Below are positions 30,034 to 38,371 of a DNA stretch of 64,000 nt, one piece after another. Made by a program: the position numbers and the translations under genes. This stretch comes from Bifidobacterium crudilactis (lineage in GTDB: Bacteria > Actinomycetota > Actinomycetes > Actinomycetales > Bifidobacteriaceae), in NCBI RefSeq assembly GCF_000738005.1, contig NZ_JHAL01000002.1:742634-806633 (forward strand), given 5' to 3'. The stretch's first letter is position 1; every line of letters begins with the position of its first letter. Under the pieces are notes generated by a model. It did not search any database. It saw nothing but the letters and a program-made list of their open reading frames with translations, and was not told where the DNA came from.

Positions 30034-31089
30034 TCAGAAGATACTTGTTTCGGAAACTCTCTTCGAGATCGCATTGGCGATGACGAGGAACACGAAGTTG
30101 ATTAAGGTGTTGAACAGGCCTATTGCCGTCGAATACGAGAACTGATTCGACACGATACCTATCTTGTAGGTGTAGGTCGATATGACCTCGGACGATGAGA
30201 GGTTCAATGCGTTCTGCATCAGGAACACCTTCTCGAAACCGACATTGAGCACGCTGCCCATGTTGAGGATGAGCAGAATTCCGCAGGTCGGCAGAATGGT
30301 CGGGAAGTCCACGTAGCGAATGAGTTGGAAGCGGCGTGCTCCATCTACCTTCGCGGCTTCGTACAGTGCCGTGTCGACGCTTGACAGCGCGGCGAGATAG
30401 ATAATCGAGTTCCAGCCGACATGCTGCCAGACCTCGGTGATCCAGTAGATCGGCGTAAACATGTTCGGATTGCCCAGAAGGCTGGTGTCACCGAGGAAAC
30501 GGCCCAGAAGACCCGTGCCCGGAGTGAGGAAGATATTGATCATGGCCACGATGACCACGGTCGAGATGAAGTGCGGCATGTAGGTGATCGTCTGCACGAA
30601 TCCCTTGACCTTGGTGCTGCCGATCTGGTTGATCAGCAGGGCCAGGATAATCGGGGCGATGAAACCCATCACCATGGTCCACAGACTTATGGAGATGGTG
30701 TTCTTCATGATATTGCCGAACATCGGAGATTCCAGGAACTGCTTGAAATACTTGAGTCCGACCCAAGGGCCTCCGGTGAGGCCCTTGCTGGGAATGAAAT
30801 CTCGGAAGGCGAGCTGAACACCGTACATGGGGACGTAGGCGAACAGCCCGATGAAGCACATGGCCGGTGTCACCATCAGCCATAATTGCCAGTAGCGCCT
30901 GAAATGTTCCCGTAGCCGTGAGACGAATGAACCGTTCTTCGGCATGGCCGGGTGCTTTTCACGACGTTTGCGCGTCTTGCCTGTTGTCGCTGCCGCTGCG
31001 ACTGGAACCATTTGCGTAGAATCCTGCATACCAGGGGTTACCTGTGTCTGCCCGGCCGCTACGCTTGCGACTGTTGCGCTCTGGGTCAT
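30034..31089 (-). CDS. Sugar ABC transporter permease (LplB/YteP type)
   Basis: A 351-residue permease. A cytoplasmic N-terminal extension of about 60 residues precedes six helices. The EAA loop reads EAAKVDGARRFQLIRYVDFP, and GVQLAFRDFIPSKGLTGGPW is the usual periplasmic-side block of the LplB branch. It pairs with the downstream LplC-type permease and follows the binding protein gene by 36 bases. Confidence 0.93.
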   Translation of the reverse strand: MTQSATVASVAAGQTQVTPGMQDSTQMVPVAAAATTGKTRKRREKHPAMPKNGSFVSRLREHFRRYWQLWLMVTPAMCFIGLFAYVPMYGVQLAFRDFIPSKGLTGGPWVGLKYFKQFLESPMFGNIMKNTISISLWTMVMGFIAPIILALLINQIGSTKVKGFVQTITYMPHFISTVVIVAMINIFLTPGTGLLGRFLGDTSLLGNPNMFTPIYWITEVWQHVGWNSIIYLAALSSVDTALYEAAKVDGARRFQLIRYVDFPTILPTCGILLILNMGSVLNVGFEKVFLMQNALNLSSSEVISTYTYKIGIVSNQFSYSTAIGLFNTLINFVFLVIANAISKRVSETSIF

Positions 31090-31125
31090 TGCGCTTCCCT
31101 TCCGATTGCGTTAGCTAGCCTGTGA

Positions 31126-32739
31126 TCAGTTCTTGGTGTACTCGTCGTAGTACTTCTGCCACAGTTTGACGTTCTGTGTCAGACCCACGCTGTCGAGCTT
31201 CTTGACATAGGCGTCCCAATCGGCGTCCACGCCACCCTTCTGAATCCAGGTTGCCGTTTTGGTCAACGCGTAGTTCAGGACCGCGGTGTTGTTGTTGGTG
31301 ATGGTGGTCTGGTCGTCCACATCCGGACGCACGTAGATCGGCATCACATCCTTGGTCTCATCCACGTTCGCGAAGGCCTTGGTGTAGGCGGAGTCGGCCT
31401 CTCGCAGGGCTTCGCTGGCCTTGTCGTTCTTGATGGTCGCATTATCCGGAATCCAGCCTGCGAAACGATCCGCGGTGGCCTTGCACGGGTCCTTCGTGCT
31501 CGAGTCGAAGCAGCGGTCGTTTACCGTGTAGGTGCTGTTGTCGGAACTCGTGACGTCCTCGGGGATGTCGCCGTAGTACTGCTGGACCGAGACCTTCTCG
31601 CCGTAGAGCGCATTGACGACCTTGTAGATGGCTTCCTTGTTCGGAGCGTCCTTGGATACGGCGATGGCGTGGTTGGAGAGTTCCGTCAGGTCCTGGGATG
31701 CGTCCCAGGTAACGTCCGAGTCTGGAGTCGAGGCCGTGGCCTTGAGTGAAGGCAGTGCGACGTACTGGTCCTGCAGCTTCTCGAAGTCCGTGGTCGCCCA
31801 GCCGACGATCATGCCGCTCTTGGCGGTCTGCCCGTCGCTCACCGTATCGGCGGTGATGGCGGAATCCTCTCGAGTCAAGGCGTCGGCAGGAATCAGACCC
31901 TGCTCCATCAGGGAGTGCAGATACTTGACCACACTCTTGTAAGCATCGCTTTCCAGGAAGTTGCCTACTTTGCCGTCCTTGACGTAAATACCTTGGAATG
32001 ACGGTGAGGTGCCTGCAAAGCTGGTGGTGATGCCCATCGAATTCAACAGCACGAAGGGGTTCCACAGGGAGAATCCGGTGGTGTCGATACGTCGCATGTT
32101 GAAGGGTACCTCGTCGGCCTTGCCGTTGCCGTTCGGGTCCTGCGTCTTGAATGCGGTAAGCACCTTGGTCAATTCATCCCAGGTGGTCGGCATCTGCAGA
32201 CCGAGCTTGTCGAGCCATGTCTTGTTGATGAACATATGGTTCGAGGACACACGGTAGTTCTCGCCCCTGTCCGAGGGCAGGACGTAGACGTGCCCTTCCT
32301 TGTCCGCAACCATCTTCTTGGCGCTGGTCTGGGTGTCGAAGAATTTCTTCACATTCGGCATCTGGTCCATATGCTTCGACAAATCCTCGAAGTAGGGATA
32401 CTGCTCGCCGTCCGTGGGATCGAAGGTGAAGATAGAGACATCGGGCACATCTCCGGAAGCCAGAACCGCAGACTTCTGCTGACTCCATGAGGAATCAGCG
32501 ACATCGTCCCACTTGATGGTGCAGTCGCAGGCGCTTTCGATATCCTTCGTCCACTTCATCGATTTCATCGCCACATCCGTGGAATAGCGTGTAATCAGAA
32601 TTTTTACAATCGGCTTTCCATTGGCGTCAACGGTGGCCTCGTCGCTTCCGGAACCTCCGCATCCGGCAAGAACCATCGTTGATGCAAGCGCCGCTGCTGC
32701 CAATGAGAACAAGCGCTGTTTAGCACCTCGTCGTGCCAT
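31126..32739 (-). CDS. Sugar-binding lipoprotein of the ABC importer (LplA/YtcQ type)
   Basis: A 537-residue extracellular solute-binding protein. The signal peptide ends in the lipobox VLAGC, so Cys27 is lipidated. Two solute-binding lobes follow, with length typical of the oligosaccharide-binding LplA/YtcQ branch. ATG 32739 has AAGGAAG. It is the first gene of the locus and lies 126 bases after the promoter and operator at 32865-32902. The ligand is probably a fructo-oligosaccharide or fructan fragment, inferred from GH32 alone. Confidence 0.93.
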   Translation of the reverse strand: MARRGAKQRLFSLAAAALASTMVLAGCGGSGSDEATVDANGKPIVKILITRYSTDVAMKSMKWTKDIESACDCTIKWDDVADSSWSQQKSAVLASGDVPDVSIFTFDPTDGEQYPYFEDLSKHMDQMPNVKKFFDTQTSAKKMVADKEGHVYVLPSDRGENYRVSSNHMFINKTWLDKLGLQMPTTWDELTKVLTAFKTQDPNGNGKADEVPFNMRRIDTTGFSLWNPFVLLNSMGITTSFAGTSPSFQGIYVKDGKVGNFLESDAYKSVVKYLHSLMEQGLIPADALTREDSAITADTVSDGQTAKSGMIVGWATTDFEKLQDQYVALPSLKATASTPDSDVTWDASQDLTELSNHAIAVSKDAPNKEAIYKVVNALYGEKVSVQQYYGDIPEDVTSSDNSTYTVNDRCFDSSTKDPCKATADRFAGWIPDNATIKNDKASEALREADSAYTKAFANVDETKDVMPIYVRPDVDDQTTITNNNTAVLNYALTKTATWIQKGGVDADWDAYVKKLDSVGLTQNVKLWQKYYDEYTKN

Positions 32740-32864
32740 GATTTCTTCCTTTCATTCTGTTCTTCCCCAACTGCCTCGTCTTCGACGAAACCAGAAGTTG
32801 CTGTGCATTCCGTACGAACCGCAGTAATGCGTATCCGTTGCTGCTCTGCTGGAATGCTGAATTC

Positions 32865-32902
32865 AAAATAACACGTCAATCGTTTTACGTCAAACGATTG
32901 AC
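32865..32902 (-). promoter_or_regulatory. Promoter with 28-bp palindromic operator for the fructan locus
   Basis: GTCAATCGTTT and AAACGATTGAC (32875-32885 and 32892-32902) are perfect 11-bp arms around 6 bases. On the minus strand a -35 TTGACG (32893-32888) and a -10 TATTTT (32870-32865) are separated by exactly 17 bases, so the palindrome covers the -35 and most of the spacer. This is classic repressor geometry; the half sites suit a LacI-family protein. No regulator gene lies nearby. Confidence 0.75.
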
Positions 32903-33096
32903 AGCGTTTCGTGCCACTTCACCGTTCATCTGCCTCGACACAGTGTAGATTGCCTTGTGCACGCCGCGCGCAAGGCCCTGCAATCAGTGGAAAGCGGTGA
33001 TGCTTCCCTCCTGCAGGCGCCCATAACCGCTGTACCCACTGTATGAAGCGACATGCCCATGTCCGCGACGGTCATCCTTGCCGCGATGTAGTGTTT

Positions 33097-33172
33097 CTCC
33101 CGACACGGGGTGCCCTACCAGGCTGAGAAAAACCCGTCGAACCTGATACAGCTAATACTGACGAAGGGATGT
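33097..33172 (+). ncRNA. TPP riboswitch (THI element)
   Basis: The conserved parts appear in order: ACACGGGGTGCC, GGCTGAGA, ACCCGTCGAACCTGATA, GCTAATACTGACG and AAGGGA, closing on TCCC at the 5' side. It ends about 120 bases before the tenA start, so it controls tenA by thiamine pyrophosphate, by termination or by start-site masking. The 190 bases before it, back to the fructan operator, hold only presumed promoter sequence. Confidence 0.95.
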
Positions 33173-33292
33173 CATTTCTATGACTCTGAGAACATCACCA
33201 CAAATTCCTGCTAGACCCTCATGGAGCGGCCAGACATGCCTTGGACTGCATGCGGCCGACCATACTCAGCATCTGTCTTGGAGGGTCGCACG

Positions 33293-33973
33293 ATGAACGC
33301 CACTGCCTACGACACATTGAAAACCCGTTATGCAAAGGATTGGGGGCGGGCCGTCAACCATCGTTTTGTGAACGAACTGGTGAATGACCGTCTCGACGAC
33401 AAGACGCTCCGTGGCTATCTGATTCAGGACTGGCAGTTTTCATACGATTTCTATTCGCTGATGGGAGAGGCTATAGCCACTGCCGACACCATGTCCGCGA
33501 AGGTCAGGCTAGGACAGCAACTGGGATTCATCGCGAACGATGAGAATTCCTATTTTCATGAACGATTCAGCCAGTTCAACGTCAGCGAGGAGGAGCTGCT
33601 CTCCCCTGAGCTGACGCCTGCCTCCACAGGTTTCAGAAAGCTGTACCGACAGACCGTGGATGCGCACTCATACGCCCAGGCCCTGGCCGTTCTGGTCGTG
33701 GCGGAATCCATGTATCTGGACTGGGCCGAAGAACGTACCGCCCACGGGACAAGCATGCCCGAAAAAGCTCAGAACGTGGGATGGGTAGAGGTGCATCGCG
33801 GCGAGGACTTCACCGAATGGGTGGATTTCCTCATCGAAGAATTCAACAGGGTTGCCGACCCCGAGAATGACGACGTCGCCGACTGCTTCGCCAATGCCGT
33901 GCATTATGAACTAGGGTTCTTCGATGACGCGTATGCGTGGGAAGACGGCAGGGATAAGGTCGTACGGGGCTGA
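33293..33973 (+). CDS. tenA: TenA-family thiamine salvage protein, Cys-less (TenA_E-like)
   Basis: A 226-residue helical protein of the TenA/thiaminase II family, with the pocket motif YLIQDWQFSYDFY and the C-terminal HYELGFFDDAY. The catalytic Cys that classical TenA carries in its central helix is absent; the region reads LVVAESMYLDW, so the protein fits the TenA_E branch, which works on pyrimidine breakdown products. The only Cys is near the C-terminus. ATG 33293 has GGAGGG at a good distance. It lies directly under the TPP riboswitch and is alone. Confidence 0.9.
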   Translation: MNATAYDTLKTRYAKDWGRAVNHRFVNELVNDRLDDKTLRGYLIQDWQFSYDFYSLMGEAIATADTMSAKVRLGQQLGFIANDENSYFHERFSQFNVSEEELLSPELTPASTGFRKLYRQTVDAHSYAQALAVLVVAESMYLDWAEERTAHGTSMPEKAQNVGWVEVHRGEDFTEWVDFLIEEFNRVADPENDDVADCFANAVHYELGFFDDAYAWEDGRDKVVRG

Positions 33974-33986
33974 GCACCTCAGCCGA

Positions 33987-34020
33987 GCTCACGCATGCTG
34001 CGGGCATCGTGTGCGTGAGC
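33987..34020 (+). terminator. Hairpin after tenA
   Basis: GCTCACGCA and TGCGTGAGC pair around 16 bases, 13 bases past the tenA stop. It probably marks the 3' end of the riboswitch-controlled transcript. No T-run follows. Confidence 0.4.
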
Positions 34021-34207
34021 CGCTGTCGTGTCCACGACAGTAATCCGGTACGGATACCGGGGCCACTACACTTTAATCGCCATAACCGAGCGCTATGATG
34101 CTGATATGTGGCGGATGTCCACGCCTGGCTCCTAGGTGCCGTATGAATGGTTTGCAACCCAATCCGGACGCCCCTGAGCTACATGACCAAGCAAGGGGAC
34201 GAATACG

Positions 34208-35533
34208 ATGAATGCTTCTTTCGCCATCGGTAATGTCAATATCGTCAACGAGCGCGCCGGAGACGGTCTGCTGCGAGGGTACAACGTCGTCGTGGACGGT
34301 AAGGGTACCATCACCGCTGTCGGACCTCGAGACACGACGACAATCCCGGAGGGTTGCCACCGGGTCGATGGCAGAGGCAAATATCTACTTCCCGGGCTGA
34401 TCAACGCTCATGTGCATCTTTTCTCAGATGGAAAGCCGCTGCCCGAGCTTCTGACAGGTGCGACCTTCCAACACGCCGTCAGCTCAGTGCTCCACAGCCC
34501 CATCGGAACTGTGCTGTCAAGACGACGTGCGCAGGTCAACGCCAGAACTTTGCTGCTGTCTGGCGTGACGACGTTCCGCACAGTCGGAGACGTGGGATAT
34601 GAGGCCGTTGCCTTGCAACGCAGATTCGACAGCGGCAAGGAGCTTGGTGCACGGATGCTAGCATCCGGACCGCTCCTGGCGATCACCGGAGGTCATGGCA
34701 GCCCGCAGATAGCCATGATTGGCGATTCACCCTGGCAGGCGAGGAAGAACACGCGTATCAATATCATGAATGGCGTCAGCGCAATAAAAATCGCCGCGAC
34801 AGGTGGCGTCACCGATGCCAGAAAAATCGGCGATGCGGGACGTCCTCAAATGAGCGAAGAAGAGATGGCCGCCGTATGCGTGGAAGCCCACCAAGCCGGT
34901 CTGCTGGTTGCGGCGCATGCACAGAGCGCACGAGGCGTAACCATGGCATTACGTGCAGGCGTGGATACCATTGAACACGGTTGTGCGATGAATGATGAGA
35001 TCGTTGACCTCTTTCACGACAATCCTTTGTCGCTGCGGGGCTGGTCAGCCCTGATTCCCACGCTGTCCGCAGCGCTGCCGCTGGTGAAGCTCGACCAGGA
35101 CATTACCGGGGTCAGCGACATCGTGGTTGCGAATGCCCATATAGCAGTAGACGAGATGATCCAGGGCATCCATGATGCGAAAGCACACGGCATTGCCATC
35201 GGCATGGGCACCGATACGGGCATGACCTTGGTGACCCAATACAATTCCTGGCGCGAATTGGCGCTGTTACAGCGTTTCGGTGGATTGACACCCATCCAAG
35301 CCATCCATGCCGCCACTCGGGAGAATGCCAGAATCCTGGGACTCGATGGCATCACCGGGCAGATCGGCAAGGGTTTCTCCGCAGACATGCTCCTACTCGC
35401 AGAAAACCCATTACTCGATTGGGGAAGCTTCGTGCATCCGGAACTCGTTGTCACGCGCGGAACAGTCCTGAAAAACCCACGAGTACAACGCTTCGACGAT
35501 ATTGACACTGAGCTAGACGCAATGCTGGCTTGA
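34208..35533 (+). CDS. Metal-dependent amidohydrolase
   Basis: A 441-residue cytosolic amidohydrolase-superfamily enzyme. Metal ligands are visible: HVH in LINAHVHLFS, a probable carboxylated Lys in AIKIAATGG, His in VAAHAQS, His in TIEHG and Asp in GMGTDTGM. The pattern is that of the imidazolonepropionase-like and Xaa-Pro dipeptidase-like groups, so a cyclic amide or dipeptide may be the substrate. No hut genes or other pathway partners are adjacent. ATG 34208 has AAGGGG upstream. It stands alone after tenA. Confidence 0.88.
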   Translation: MNASFAIGNVNIVNERAGDGLLRGYNVVVDGKGTITAVGPRDTTTIPEGCHRVDGRGKYLLPGLINAHVHLFSDGKPLPELLTGATFQHAVSSVLHSPIGTVLSRRRAQVNARTLLLSGVTTFRTVGDVGYEAVALQRRFDSGKELGARMLASGPLLAITGGHGSPQIAMIGDSPWQARKNTRINIMNGVSAIKIAATGGVTDARKIGDAGRPQMSEEEMAAVCVEAHQAGLLVAAHAQSARGVTMALRAGVDTIEHGCAMNDEIVDLFHDNPLSLRGWSALIPTLSAALPLVKLDQDITGVSDIVVANAHIAVDEMIQGIHDAKAHGIAIGMGTDTGMTLVTQYNSWRELALLQRFGGLTPIQAIHAATRENARILGLDGITGQIGKGFSADMLLLAENPLLDWGSFVHPELVVTRGTVLKNPRVQRFDDIDTELDAMLA

Positions 35534-35618
35534 CAGCGGGGAAAACACACCTCACTGACCTGAAAGGGTCCGGCGCCGGTCAAAGATTTCGGAATCTATC
35601 CTGAGTGCTGCCAAATCC

Positions 35619-35644
35619 AAAAACAGCGAGCACAAACGCCCGCT
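35619..35644 (-). terminator. Rho-independent terminator of the tRNA operon
   Basis: On the minus strand AGCGGGC and GCTCGCT pair (one G-U) around a GTTTGT loop, then a G and TTTTT follow. It lies about 17 bases past tRNA-Val(CAC), the last tRNA of the cluster. Confidence 0.8.
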
Positions 35645-35660
35645 ATAAGAAGTATTACTG

Positions 35661-35733
35661 TGGGCGATGCAGGAATCGAACCTGCGACCCCTTCGGTGTG
35701 AACGAAGTGCGCTAGCCGCTGCGCCAATCGCCC
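35661..35733 (-). tRNA. tRNA-Val (anticodon CAC)
   Basis: 73-base cloverleaf: acceptor GGGCGAT/ATCGCCC, anticodon loop TTCACAC between CTTCG and CGAAG, and T arm GCAGG-TTCGATT-CCTGC. It reads GUG. CCA is not encoded. Last of four tRNAs in the operon. Confidence 0.97.
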
Positions 35734-35761
35734 GAGTTTGTGAAAGGACTCGGTGTCCTTG

Positions 35762-35833
35762 TGGGCGATACTGGGATCGAACCAGTGACCCCTTCCGTGT
35801 CAGGGAAGTGCGCTACCGCTGCGCCAACCGCCC
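35762..35833 (-). tRNA. tRNA-Val (anticodon GAC)
   Basis: 72-base cloverleaf: acceptor GGGCGGT/ATCGCCC with one G-U pair, anticodon loop CTGACAC between CTTCC and GGAAG, and T arm ACTGG-TTCGATC-CCAGT. It reads GUC and GUU. Its close likeness to the next tRNA-Val suggests an old duplication. Confidence 0.97.
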
Positions 35834-35852
35834 GGTCAGTCTCTCGACTTCG

Positions 35853-35923
35853 AGGTGGGTACGAGAGTCGAACTCGTCTAAACGGCTTTGCAGGCCGCTG
35901 CCTAACCGCTTGGCTAACCCACC
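35853..35923 (-). tRNA. tRNA-Cys (anticodon GCA)
   Basis: 71-base cloverleaf: acceptor GGTGGGT/ACCCACC, anticodon loop CTGCAAA between GCGGC and GCCGT, and T arm ACGAG-TTCGACT-CTCGT. The discriminator base is U, as in other tRNA-Cys. Confidence 0.97.
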
Positions 35924-35949
35924 GTGACTGGTCTTATGTCTCGGACCTC

Positions 35950-36023
35950 GAGCGGGCAACGGGACTCGAACCCGCGGTCTCGACCTTGGCAAGGTCGCGC
36001 TTTACCAACTAAGCTATGCCCGC
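35950..36023 (-). tRNA. tRNA-Gly (anticodon GCC)
   Basis: 74-base cloverleaf: acceptor GCGGGCA/TGCCCGC, anticodon loop TTGCCAA between CGACC and GGTCG, and T arm GCGGG-TTCGAGT-CCCGT. First tRNA of the Gly-Cys-Val-Val operon; the promoter must lie in 36024-36120. Confidence 0.97.
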
Positions 36024-36227
36024 ATTACTGCGTTTTCATGCCTGAATGCTTACCTCCAAGCACGAGTCACTACTATAACTACATGTATGGGATTATGCAA
36101 ATTGCGTGTCGCGTCAGCGAGTCTTGGCTGTTTCCAAAGGTATTCACGGTTGTGGAGATAATCGGGGTGATTGTTCTCGCTTGGAAAAAACTTCTTGAAC
36201 GGTCGATTACCCGCTACTGTGAGAGAT

Positions 36228-37082
36228 GTGAGTGAAGAAGCACTGCAATCCCAGAACGTGTTAATCGCGGCGTTCGAGGGCTGGAATGACGCATGCCAGG
36301 CAGCGACGAATGTGTTGCGCCATCTTATAGACGCATACGATTCGCGCGAGGTGGCACGCATCAAATGCGACGGATTCTACGACTACCAGATTGCTCGACC
36401 GATGATGTGCCATGTTCAGGGGCAACGTCGTCTTGTATGGCCTGAAACCGTATTCTATGAAATCACCGTGGACGCCACGCATCGCATCTACGCGCAGATG
36501 GCTCCGGAACCCAACTACCGTTGGAAAGAATATTGCATTCGCAGCATGCACATCGCCGAGGAATGCGACGTGTCGACGATAGTGACCCTGGGTTCCATGT
36601 ATGCCGACTGCCCTCACACCAGACCTTTGCCCGTGGAATCCTTCAATGACGATTACGGGTGTGACGACGATGACGAGCACTGTGGCCCGATAGGCATCCC
36701 GACGGTGCTGGATACGATGGCGGAAGAGAACGGTTTCTCCACCGAGCCCATCTGGGTTTCAGTCCCCCAGTATCTCGGCAGCGACGAGTGTGCCCAGGGT
36801 ACCTTGCAGCTCCTGCGCACGCTCTCCGACCTCCTTGGAGTCCCTCTTAAGGAGGGTGATCTGCAGGAGCGTGCAGACAGGTGGAAGGCGCAGGCCGAAG
36901 TGTTGCTGCGTTGCAACGATGACCTGTCTGATTATGTCCGCAGGCTTGAACGCGAATATGACTTCGAGCATAAGGTACGCGAGCAGGCGAAGTTGTCGAC
37001 CTTGAACGTCGGCGACATCATCGCTGAGGCGGAATCGTACCTCGATGACCCCGGTTTCGGGAATTCTCAGGAACAGTCGTAA
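36228..37082 (+). CDS. PAC2-family protein
   Basis: A 284-residue protein of the PAC2 (proteasome assembly chaperone 2-like, ATP-grasp-associated) family, seen in NVLIAAFEGWNDACQAA, the KCDGFYDYQIARP block and TIVTLGSMYADCPHTRP. The C-terminal third is helical and charged. In actinobacteria the family is widespread but has no settled function. GTG 36228 gives the usual N-terminus; GTG 36219 and a TTG at 36171 are in frame, so the start is uncertain. A 71-bp palindromic repeat starts 10 bases after its stop. Confidence 0.85.
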   Translation: MSEEALQSQNVLIAAFEGWNDACQAATNVLRHLIDAYDSREVARIKCDGFYDYQIARPMMCHVQGQRRLVWPETVFYEITVDATHRIYAQMAPEPNYRWKEYCIRSMHIAEECDVSTIVTLGSMYADCPHTRPLPVESFNDDYGCDDDDEHCGPIGIPTVLDTMAEENGFSTEPIWVSVPQYLGSDECAQGTLQLLRTLSDLLGVPLKEGDLQERADRWKAQAEVLLRCNDDLSDYVRRLEREYDFEHKVREQAKLSTLNVGDIIAEAESYLDDPGFGNSQEQS

Positions 37083-37091
37083 GCGACCGCG

Positions 37092-37162
37092 ATACCCGCA
37101 CTATACGGACGGCTTTTCACAGCAATTAGTAGCCAATTGCTGTCCTTGTAGTGCAGGTATCG
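37092..37162. repeat. 71-bp imperfect palindromic repeat, copy A
   Basis: It begins GATACCCGCACTATACGGAC and ends TGTCCTTGTAGTGCAGGTATC. It is the most diverged of the four copies and sits 10 bases after PAC2, in the convergent gap with uppP. Confidence 0.75.
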
Positions 37163-37211
37163 TACTCCGGCCTTGCAAGCCACAATGCCAAGAACCGCAA
37201 TAGACGGATTA

Positions 37212-37261
37212 ATGTCATGTGAGCGCTGTCCTTCGACAAGAAGGCAGCGCTCACATGACAT
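37212..37261. repeat. Long perfect inverted repeat between PAC2 and uppP
   Basis: Arms of 17 bp (37212-37228 and 37245-37261) are perfect complements; CCTTC/GAAGG extends the stem to 22 bp with one bulged base and a 5-base loop. It stands between the 3' ends of convergent genes and could stop transcription from both sides. There is no T-run. Confidence 0.75.
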
Positions 37262-37314
37262 CGGAGCTTCGCATGGTCGCGAAGCGGTTCCGTCGTGCAG
37301 GGCTTTGTCTGCGC

Positions 37315-38187
37315 TTATGCGGCCGAACCGGCGAGGGGCGCAAGAGCTCCGGTAATCAGCAGCAGAGCCACCACGATGGCGATGGCAATGCGGTAGACGG
37401 CGAAACCTTTGTATGAGAAGGTGGAGACGATTTTCAGGAACGCGATGATTACCAGATATCCGACCACGAAGCTCACCAATGTGGCGCAGATGGTCGCTCC
37501 CCATCCCGGGAAACCTGATGCGCTGCCGACATCGCCGAGGGATTTCACGGTTTCAAGAATCCCGGCGCCGAATACTGCCGGTATGGCCATCAGGAAGCTG
37601 ATGCGTGCGGCATCCTCCCTAGTGTATCCAAGTGCGCGCCCGAAGGTAATCGTGCCTCCGGAGCGTGAAACGCCTGGGATAAGGGCAAGCATCTGTCCCA
37701 CGCCGAACAATGCCGCATCCTTCAGAGTCATTTCCTTGATGGTCTTGGTCTGTTTGCTTTTGGCATCGAAATACCACAGCAGAAGGCCGAAGACTATCAG
37801 CATCACCACCGTTATCCACAAATTGCGGAGGGTGCTTTCGATGGTCTTCTGAAAGAGCACGCCGGCGATGACGATTGGCAGGGTTCCCACGATGATGAAC
37901 CAGCCGAGCGAGGCGTCCCTGTCGTCCTCACCGAGGCGTTTCGACATCTCCTTGCCGTCTTTGCCGCGAAGGCACATGAACCAGTGGCTGAGTATTCTGG
38001 CGATGTCATGTCGGAAATACAGCAGCACGGCGCTTTCGGTACCCAGTTGGATGATTGCGGTGAAGGCGGCTCCCGGATCTTGGCCGAGCAAGGCACCTGC
38101 TATGCGTATATGCGCGCTTGAGGAAACGGGAAGAAATTCAGTCAACCCCTGGATGACTCCCATAAGTATCGCTTCAAAGAAATTCAT
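37315..38187 (-). CDS. uppP: Undecaprenyl-diphosphatase
   Basis: A 290-residue polytopic enzyme that dephosphorylates undecaprenyl diphosphate to recycle the peptidoglycan lipid carrier; it also gives bacitracin tolerance. The two family signatures are present: GLTEFLPVSSSAHI at 15-28 and PGVSRSGGTITFGRA. Eight helices are likely. Length matches the family (about 270-290). Confidence 0.96.
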   Translation of the reverse strand: MNFFEAILMGVIQGLTEFLPVSSSAHIRIAGALLGQDPGAAFTAIIQLGTESAVLLYFRHDIARILSHWFMCLRGKDGKEMSKRLGEDDRDASLGWFIIVGTLPIVIAGVLFQKTIESTLRNLWITVVMLIVFGLLLWYFDAKSKQTKTIKEMTLKDAALFGVGQMLALIPGVSRSGGTITFGRALGYTREDAARISFLMAIPAVFGAGILETVKSLGDVGSASGFPGWGATICATLVSFVVGYLVIIAFLKIVSTFSYKGFAVYRIAIAIVVALLLITGALAPLAGSAA

Positions 38188-38371
38188 AAACCCTCGTATT
38201 GCTCAATAGTTGCTACATGTCGATACATGACCTCACTTAGAGTAGCGAAAATTGCACCGCTATGCCGTATAGCGTGGCTTGTCGCGCAGAATGCCCACAA
38301 TGGGAACGGCAATCAGACGGTACGAATCCGATGGGATCTTTCCGGATTCGTGGTCGAATCGGGAGATGAAT

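Noticed and set aside
32228..32250. GAACATATGGTTCGAG resembling an SOS box
   Set aside because: It lies inside the binding-protein coding sequence, and its arms do not match the consensus well.
34208..35533. Assignment as imidazolonepropionase (HutI)
   Set aside because: The fold matches broadly, but no other histidine-degradation gene is near, and the sequence fits related dipeptidase-like groups as well.
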